Below are positions 6,451 through 11,155 of a DNA stretch of 11,155 nucleotides, one piece after another (the first letter of the stretch is position 1; every line of letters starts with the position of its first letter). A program made the translations under genes and the position numbers. Source of the DNA: an uncultured Prevotellaceae bacterium. GTDB taxonomy: Bacteria > Bacteroidota > Bacteroidia > Bacteroidales > Bacteroidaceae. The notes below the pieces were generated by a model. The model was not told the DNA's origin. It did no database searches and saw only the letters and a list, made by a program, of their open reading frames with translations. The stretch covers positions 1-11,155 of the forward strand of contig CALYTD010000008.1 in assembly GCA_945486445.1 (NCBI GenBank), read 5' to 3'.

Positions 6451-7788
6451 TTACTTCACGTTCAGCAGTGCCTTCTCCGCCTCTTCCACCCTTTGGAAGT
6501 TGAAGCCGTCGAGTATTGACTGCATGAGTTTCTGTATGCGGTCGTTGCAGAGGTTGCCTATTGAGCCCTCGTGAGTGTGGTGTATGTCCTTGCAGGGTGT
6601 GAACTTTCCGGCTTCTATGTCAAGCCCGACCTTCTTGTAAGCGTCGCGGAACGGCATGCCGTCGGCGGCAAGTCGGTTCACTTCCTCCACCGAGAAGATG
6701 GCGTCATACATCGGGTTGTCGAGTATATCATCGGCTACCTCTATCTTGTTTATGATGTATGCGCACATTGACAGGCAGTCTTTCAGTTCGTCAAAGGCAG
6801 GCAGGAACACCTCTTTTATTATCTGCAAGTCACGGAAGTAGCCGCAGGGCAGGTTGTTCTGTATCAGTGTTACCTGTGTTGGCAGCGCCTGAAGCTTGTT
6901 GCACTTGGCGCGTATCAACTCGAAAACGTCAGGGTTTTTCTTGTGTGGCATGATGCTTGAGCCGGTCGTACACTCCTTTGGCAGTTTCACAAAGCGGAAG
7001 TTCTGCGAGTTGAACAGGCAGGCGTCGAACGCCAGTTTGGCCATTGTCCCCGCCAGTCCGGCTATTGAGAATGCCACGTTGCGCTCCATCTTGCCGCGTC
7101 CCATCTGCGCATACACCACGTTATAGTTCATCGTGTCGAAGCCGAGCAGGTCTGTTGTCATCTGCCTGTTCAGCGGGAATGACGAGCCGTAGCCTGCCGC
7201 TGAGCCGAGAGGGTTGCGGTTAGTCATGCGGTATGCGGCCTGAAGGTAGAGCATATCGTCGGTCAGTGACTCGGCGTATGCGCCGAACCACAGTCCGAAA
7301 CTTGACGGCATTGCTATCTGCAAGTGTGTGTATCCGGGCATGAGCACGCCCTTGTACTGTTCTGATTTGGCTATGAGCTCGTCGAAAAGGGACTTTGTCT
7401 CATCGACGACCTCACGCAGTGCGGCGCGTGTGAATAGTTTTAGATCCACCAATACCTGGTCGTTACGGCTGCGGCCGGAGTGTATCTTCTTGCCCATGTC
7501 GCCGAGGGCGCGTGTCAGCATCAGCTCCACCTGTGAGTGAACGTCCTCTATGTCGTCTTCTATCACGAACTCCCCGCGCTGGCACACGTCGTAGATGTTG
7601 CGCAGTTCCCTTAGCAATGGCGTCAGTTCTTCGTCGGCAATGAGGCCGATGGAGTTAAGCATTGTGATGTGGGCCATTGAGCCCAGCACGTCGTATTTGG
7701 CGAGATAGAGGTCCATTTCCCTGTCACGTCCTACCGTGAAGCGTTCTATCTCCTTGTTGATGGAATAGTTTTTTTCCCAGAGTTTCAT
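6451..7788 (-). CDS. argH: Argininosuccinate lyase
   Basis: 445 residues, complete. It splits argininosuccinate into arginine and fumarate, the last step of arginine synthesis, as a cytoplasmic homotetramer of the aspartase/fumarase superfamily. Diagnostic segments: N-terminal KLWEKNYSINKEIERFTVGRD, SGRSRNDQV (104-112), PGYTHLQ with His155 (151-157), and the superfamily signature GSSIMPHKKNPD (276-287) with the mobile-loop serine. Length is close to the 457 of E. coli. The ATG at 7788 is directly preceded by an A/C-rich repeat leader with no Shine-Dalgarno. Downstream of pyrE and the SRPBCC gene on the same strand, with repeat-filled gaps of about 100 bases; co-transcription is likely but no promoter could be placed. 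Confidence 0.96.
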   Translation of the reverse strand: MKLWEKNYSINKEIERFTVGRDREMDLYLAKYDVLGSMAHITMLNSIGLIADEELTPLLRELRNIYDVCQRGEFVIEDDIEDVHSQVELMLTRALGDMGKKIHSGRSRNDQVLVDLKLFTRAALREVVDETKSLFDELIAKSEQYKGVLMPGYTHLQIAMPSSFGLWFGAYAESLTDDMLYLQAAYRMTNRNPLGSAAGYGSSFPLNRQMTTDLLGFDTMNYNVVYAQMGRGKMERNVAFSIAGLAGTMAKLAFDACLFNSQNFRFVKLPKECTTGSSIMPHKKNPDVFELIRAKCNKLQALPTQVTLIQNNLPCGYFRDLQIIKEVFLPAFDELKDCLSMCAYIINKIEVADDILDNPMYDAIFSVEEVNRLAADGMPFRDAYKKVGLDIEAGKFTPCKDIHHTHEGSIGNLCNDRIQKLMQSILDGFNFQRVEEAEKALLNVK

Positions 7789-7902
7789 GTTGGTTGTTTG
7801 GTGGTTTAGTGGTTTTGTTGTTTAGTTATTTGGCGGTTCGTTGTATGAAGGATGACAATGTATCAACCAAACAACTAAACAACCAAACAACCAAACAACT
7901 AA
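7789..7902. repeat. Inverted AACYAAAC octamer tracts between SRPBCC gene and argH
   Basis: The right arm is five tandem 8-base units, AACYAAAC, at 7865-7872, 7873-7880, 7881-7888, 7889-7896 and a partial unit at 7897-7902; the last overlaps the TAG stop of the SRPBCC gene (7899-7901). The left arm (7789-7840) is G/T-rich and starts right at the argH ATG. The arms pair, for example GTTGTTTAGTT at 7817-7827 with 7873-7883, around a ~24-base unique spacer (about 7841-7864). Confidence 0.8.
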
Positions 7903-8363
7903 TACGGCATCATAGCGAGCATATCGGCGAACTGGTCCAGCCCGCTTTCCAGTTTCGAGCCTATCATCATCTTGACCATAGGGTTAAGGTCTGCCTTCAG
8001 GGTCAGGCGCATCTTTGACGTTGTCTCCGTCACGGGCAGCACCTGTATCCATAGGTTTGCCTCCACGGGCGACTGCTCCGTCTGGAACTTTATGCACTTG
8101 TTCTCCTCGCGCTCCACCACCGCCAGTGCCACTTCTCCCACCATCGGGGCGGGGAAAGATATGCGGTCCGGGGTCAGCGTCACGTCTTTCAGGCGGTCCA
8201 GTTGCGCCGGGTCCTGCCCGGCTTCCCTTATTTTCTCTCTCACCACCTCGCTGTTTCTCGCATTCTCCAGCATCGGGCGGAGGTTCTCAAGGTTGCTCAG
8301 CATGGCATAGACATTTGCCACGGGAGCGTTGATCTGCTTTATCTTGCTTTCGTATTTGGCCAT
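7899..8363 (-). CDS. SRPBCC (START/Bet v 1-like) domain protein
   Basis: 154 residues from the ATG at 8363, cytoplasmic with no signal. The pattern is that of the SRPBCC/polyketide-cyclase-like fold used to bind hydrophobic ligands: an opening strand 'MAKYESKIKQINAPVANVYAMLSNLENL', a central 'DRISFPAPMVGEVALAVVEREENKCIKF', strands 'NLWIQVLPVTETTSKMRLTLKADL', and a long C-terminal helix 'MVKMMIGSKLESGLDQFADMLAMMPY'. Ligand and role are unknown. It lies between pyrE and argH on the same strand. Its stop codon lies inside the octamer repeat tract. Confidence 0.82.
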   Translation of the reverse strand: MAKYESKIKQINAPVANVYAMLSNLENLRPMLENARNSEVVREKIREAGQDPAQLDRLKDVTLTPDRISFPAPMVGEVALAVVEREENKCIKFQTEQSPVEANLWIQVLPVTETTSKMRLTLKADLNPMVKMMIGSKLESGLDQFADMLAMMPY

Positions 8364-8370
8364 TTCTTTT

Positions 8371-8462
8371 TATGGTTTAGTGGTTAGAGGTTGTGGGTTT
8401 AAGGTCTTTTCGCCCTGCTATACACGCATGACCCATAACCTCCAACCCACAACCTCATAACC
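8371..8462. repeat. Inverted G/T and A/C tracts between pyrE and the SRPBCC gene
   Basis: GAGGTTGTGGGTT at 8387-8399 is perfectly inverted at 8444-8456 (13 bp), within longer imperfect arms (about 8371-8402 and 8430-8462). The spacer between the arms is about 28 bases of unlike sequence. The layout is the same as in the other minus-strand gaps: G/U-rich after the pyrE stop, A/C-rich before the SRPBCC start. Confidence 0.75.
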
Positions 8463-8464
8463 TT

Positions 8465-9097
8465 TTATTCCTGCTTCCACGTTGACGGTGACTTGCGCCA
8501 CTCCGCCAGCACGGCGAGGTCCTCCTCTTTTATATATCCTGTCTTGGCGGCTATGGCCGTGGTGTGCTCATAGTCAGAGAGCGTCACCAGTCGCAGCCCC
8601 GCCGCCTTGAATGCCTCTTCGGCCACGGGGAAGCCGTAGGTGTAGCTTGCCACCATGCCCACCACCTCGTATCCTGCCTTGCGCAGGGAGTCAACGGCTT
8701 TCAGCGATGAGCCGCCGGTGGAGATGAGGTCTTCCACCACCACCACCTTTGAGCCTTCGGGTATGGTGCCCTCTATCTGGTTTCCCATGCCGTGGTCTTT
8801 CGGTTTCGGGCGCACGTAGCAGTAAGGCAGCAGCAGTTCGTCTGCCACCAGCGCACCCTGTGCTATCGCTCCCGTTGCCACTCCCGCCACGGCGTTTGCC
8901 TCAGGGAACTCGGTGTGTATGAGGTGCACCAGTTCCTGCTTCACGAAGGAGCGCAACTCCGGATAGGCGAGGGTCTTGCGGTTGTCGGTGTAGATGGGCG
9001 ACTTCCATCCGGAAGCCCATGTGAAGGGGTCGTTAGGCTGTAACTTTATAGCCTTGACCGCGAGCAGTTTCTCTGCGAATGCGTCTTGTACTTTCAT
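8465..9097 (-). CDS. pyrE: Orotate phosphoribosyltransferase
   Basis: 210 residues from the ATG at 9097. It joins orotate and PRPP to give OMP in pyrimidine synthesis, in the cytoplasm as a dimer. The PRPP-binding motif VVVVEDLISTGGS is at 118-130; other family segments are 'FTWASGWKSPIYTDNRKTLAYPELR' (25-49), 'GVATGAIAQGALVA' and 'YVRPKPKDHGMGNQIEG' with the catalytic-loop Lys/His. The frame continues upstream to 9175, but the extra 26 residues are not OPRT-like and would run through a repeat; AAAGG four bases before the chosen ATG also supports this start. No TAnnTTTG promoter was found in the 154 bases upstream. Confidence 0.95.
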   Translation of the reverse strand: MKVQDAFAEKLLAVKAIKLQPNDPFTWASGWKSPIYTDNRKTLAYPELRSFVKQELVHLIHTEFPEANAVAGVATGAIAQGALVADELLLPYCYVRPKPKDHGMGNQIEGTIPEGSKVVVVEDLISTGGSSLKAVDSLRKAGYEVVGMVASYTYGFPVAEEAFKAAGLRLVTLSDYEHTTAIAAKTGYIKEEDLAVLAEWRKSPSTWKQE

Positions 9098-9146
9098 TGC
9101 CTTTATTTTGTTTGTTTTGTAATTCGTGTCTCTTTGCCATACAAGG

Positions 9147-9204
9147 GGGTGCTGATTGCCTTCCAAACAGCACATGATTGCGTGGTGAAAGGGTGCTGAT
9201 TGCC
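9147..9204. repeat. Two direct copies of GGGTGCTGATTGCC between ispG and pyrE
   Basis: Identical 14-base copies lie at 9147-9160 and 9191-9204, 44 bases apart, in the gap between ispG and pyrE (9098-9251). On the minus strand they read GGCAATCAGCACCC. The first copy can also pair weakly with CAGCAC at 9168-9173. The core also occurs inside the hairpin at 2240-2280. The rest of the gap holds only a weak 5-bp stem just after the ispG stop (CCCTG 9232-9236 with CAGGG 9246-9250); no convincing terminator or promoter is visible. Confidence 0.65.
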
Positions 9205-9251
9205 GGGCGCTGTGTTATTAACAGCCGCGAGCCCTGAAAGGTTGACAGGGT

Positions 9252-10643
9252 TCAACGGGGCATATCCCCCTTTATGAACGCCAGCAGCCTATCCACCGCC
9301 TCTGCCTCCGGTATGGCTTTCTCCACGCATACCTTGCCTTTATATAGTGAAATCTTCGCCGGTCCCGCACCCACATAGCCGTAGTCAGCGTCCGCCATCT
9401 CTCCCGGACCGTTCACTATGCAGCCCATGATGCCTATCTTCAGCGTGGCGAAACGCGGGTCACTCGCGGCAGCCTCCTTCACCGCCGCCTTTATGCGCGC
9501 TATGGTACCTTGCAGGTCATAGAGCGTGCGGCCGCAGCCGGGGCATGATATGTACTCCGTCTTTGTGAACCTGACGCGCGCCGCCTGCAATATGGAATCG
9601 GCAAGAGAGCGCAGCTCCTCCTCCGTGCCCCACCCCTCGTTGGTTATCACGAGGTCGGTGGCCTTGCGGTCAATGAGCAGTGCCCCCGCCGTCATGGCGG
9701 CCTTCAGTTGCAGGTCCTCTATGCTGGTCTCGTTGAAATGCAGTGTCAGTGTGCCGTTCTCTATCCGCGCCTTCTCACGCATCAGCGCGCACTGCGGAGC
9801 GTATTCCACCAGTTTCCGCGCCACGGGAATCTCGCGTTCCGGCTCTTCCGAGAGCGAGACGCGTATGGTGTCGCCTATGCCCTCGGTCAGCAGCGCGCCT
9901 ATTCCCACCGCCGACTTGACGCGTCCGTCCTCGCCCTCGCCGGCCTCTGTCACCCCGAGGTGCAGCGGATAGCACATCCCCTCGGCCTCCATGGCCTTCA
10001 CCAGCAGCCTTACGGAGGTCACCATCACCACGGTGTTGGAGGCCTTGATGGACAGCACCACGTCGCGGAACGCCTCCCTTTGGCAGATGCGCAGGAACTC
10101 CATGCACGACTCCACGATGCCTTCCGGCGTGTCGCCGTAGCGTGACATGATGCGGTCTGACAGCGAACCGTGGTTCACACCGATGCGTATGGCGGTGCCG
10201 TGAGCCTTGCAGATATTGAGGAAGGGCACAAACCGCTCCTCTATCTTCCGCAACTCGTCGGCATACTCGCCGTCGGTGTATTCCAGTTTCTTGAATGTCC
10301 GCGCGGGATCAACATAGTTTCCCGGATTGACGCGCACCTTCTCGCAGTGCCTTGCGGCAATGTCCGCCACGTTGGCGTTGAAGTGTACGTCCGCCACCAG
10401 CGGCGTGTCATACCCCTCCGCCCTCAATGCCGCGGAGATGTTGGCCATATTCTCCGCCTCTCTCCTGCCCTGCGTGGTCAGTCTCACCAGCTCTCCCCCG
10501 GCGTCGATGATGCGCTTAGCCTGCGCCACGCACGCCCCGGTGTCGTTGGTGTTGGTGGTGGTCATGGACTGAACCCTTATCGGGCTGTCACCGCCAATGG
10601 TCAGATTGCCGACCGTTGTTGTGGAAGTTTGTCTGCGAATCAT
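9252..10643 (-). CDS. ispG: 4-hydroxy-3-methylbut-2-enyl diphosphate synthase with shortened insert domain
   Basis: 463 residues from the ATG at 10643; an in-frame GTG at 10667 would overlap purE and is less likely. IspG (GcpE) reduces MEcPP to HMBPP in the MEP isoprenoid pathway, using a 4Fe-4S cluster. The TIM barrel covers about 1-282 (RVQSMTTTNTNDT, VADVHFNANVA, KVRVNPGN, RIGVNHGSLS, HLGVTEAGEG, IGDTIRVSLSEEP). Cluster ligands are Cys367 and Cys370 in SCPGCGR, Cys408 in MGCIVNGPGE, and Glu415. Between barrel and cluster domain lie ~73 residues more than in the two-domain E. coli enzyme, but Bacteroidetes and plant enzymes usually carry a much larger A* insert (total ~600 or more). The remaining part ('HFNETSIEDLQLKAAMTAGALLID') matches the end of A*. 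It follows purE closely, as an operon. Confidence 0.93.
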   Translation of the reverse strand: MIRRQTSTTTVGNLTIGGDSPIRVQSMTTTNTNDTGACVAQAKRIIDAGGELVRLTTQGRREAENMANISAALRAEGYDTPLVADVHFNANVADIAARHCEKVRVNPGNYVDPARTFKKLEYTDGEYADELRKIEERFVPFLNICKAHGTAIRIGVNHGSLSDRIMSRYGDTPEGIVESCMEFLRICQREAFRDVVLSIKASNTVVMVTSVRLLVKAMEAEGMCYPLHLGVTEAGEGEDGRVKSAVGIGALLTEGIGDTIRVSLSEEPEREIPVARKLVEYAPQCALMREKARIENGTLTLHFNETSIEDLQLKAAMTAGALLIDRKATDLVITNEGWGTEEELRSLADSILQAARVRFTKTEYISCPGCGRTLYDLQGTIARIKAAVKEAAASDPRFATLKIGIMGCIVNGPGEMADADYGYVGAGPAKISLYKGKVCVEKAIPEAEAVDRLLAFIKGDMPR

Positions 10644-10657
10644 GCTGTCGTGTGGTG

Positions 10658-11155
10658 TTAGTTGCACTTGAAGTCATACTTCACCCCGGCAAGTTCCCTG
10701 TTGGCTTTCTCTATCTTCGCGCCCAGTCCGGCCTTGTATGTCTTCAGCCTTGCGGCTATGTCCTTGTCGGTCAGCGCCAGCATCTCCATCGCGAGGATGG
10801 CGGCGTTCATGGCGCCGTTGACCCCTACCGTCGCCACTGGTATGCCGGGAGGCATCTGTATGATTGAGAGCATGGCGTCAAGTCCGTCGAGCATACCCTT
10901 GATGGGCACCCCGATGACGGGCAATGTGGTGCTCGCGGCTATCACGCCGGGCAGTGCCGCCGCCATTCCCGCGGCCGCTATGATGACGCGTATGCCGCGT
11001 TCCTCCGCCGAGCGGGCAAAGGTTTCCACGGCGTCCGGCGTGCGGTGCGCCGAGAGGGCGTTGACTTCAAAGGGTATCTGCTGCTCGTTAAGGAACTGCA
11101 TTGCTTTCTCCATTACGGGCATATCGCTTGTGCTGCCCATTATTATGCTTACTTT
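10658..11155 (-). CDS. purE: N5-carboxyaminoimidazole ribonucleotide mutase, 5' end outside window
   Basis: 165 residues are visible; the frame stays open to the right edge (KVSIIMGSTSDMPVM), so the ATG at 11140 is internal and only a few N-terminal residues are missing. PurE converts N5-CAIR to CAIR in purine synthesis as an octamer. Family motifs: GSTSDMPVM (substrate phosphate loop), SAHRTPD with the catalytic His, AAAGMAAALPGVIAA, and GVPIKGMLDGLDAMLSIIQMPPGIPVATVGVNGAMNAA. Length fits class I PurE. The stop lies 14 bases before the ispG ATG, so the two are almost certainly co-transcribed. Confidence 0.95.
   Translation of the reverse strand, partial: KVSIIMGSTSDMPVMEKAMQFLNEQQIPFEVNALSAHRTPDAVETFARSAEERGIRVIIAAAGMAAALPGVIAASTTLPVIGVPIKGMLDGLDAMLSIIQMPPGIPVATVGVNGAMNAAILAMEMLALTDKDIAARLKTYKAGLGAKIEKANRELAGVKYDFKCN

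Noticed and set aside
7865..7902. Short regular repeats considered as a CRISPR array
   Set aside because: Units are 8 bases without unique spacers, and no cas genes are present.
9708..10145. Long plus-strand frame opposite ispG
   Set aside because: High-GC antisense shadow of ispG, with no motif, promoter or start signal.

Overview
The window looks like a chromosomal segment of a Bacteroidales bacterium, most likely Prevotella or a close relative. The reasons are TTG-N20-TAnnTTTG promoters (the Bacteroidetes sigma-ABfr type), almost no Shine-Dalgarno sequences, DUF4369/thioredoxin-fold lipoproteins, a 'GIYIVNGRKV' C-terminal tail typical of these secreted proteins, and IspG, PyrE and ArgH sequences of Bacteroidetes type. 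Genus is an inference; no rRNA or marker phylogeny is available here.

Layout. At 1-700 (+ strand) lies the 3' part of an M15-family peptidase gene, then a short remnant resembling a secretion-tail coding sequence. At 707-2166 (+) is a promoter and a secreted two-domain esterase (alpha/beta hydrolase plus SGNH hydrolase), followed by a perfect 17-bp hairpin. From 2405 to 4295 (- strand) lie an orphan FepC-type ABC ATPase and a DUF4369/thioredoxin-like lipoprotein whose redox cysteines are degenerate. A tRNA-Leu(TAA) with its own promoter sits at 4406-4538 (-). At 4664-5766 (+) a second promoter drives an acyltransferase-3 membrane protein. From 5791 to the end everything is on the - strand. 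In transcription order these are purE-ispG (partial purE at the window edge), pyrE, an SRPBCC protein, argH, and a lipoprotein with a four-cysteine, Rieske-like C-terminal region.

The minus-strand block is mainly housekeeping: purine (PurE), pyrimidine (PyrE), arginine (ArgH) and isoprenoid (IspG) synthesis. The plus-strand genes and the lipoproteins concern the envelope: wall peptidase, glycan deacylation and glycan acylation. No phage, transposase, CRISPR array, toxin-antitoxin pair or defence system was found.

The most unusual features lie between genes. Several minus-strand intergenic gaps hold degenerate AACYAAAC-type tracts arranged with consistent polarity: mRNA leaders just before start codons are A/C-rich, and the segments just after stop codons are G/U-rich. 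Each gap between neighbouring genes can therefore fold into a hairpin around a short unique spacer. A second small repeat family, built on a CAATCAGCACC core, occurs after the esterase and between pyrE and ispG. IspG also appears to carry a much shortened version of the insert domain usual in Bacteroidetes. No convincing new multi-gene system is present.
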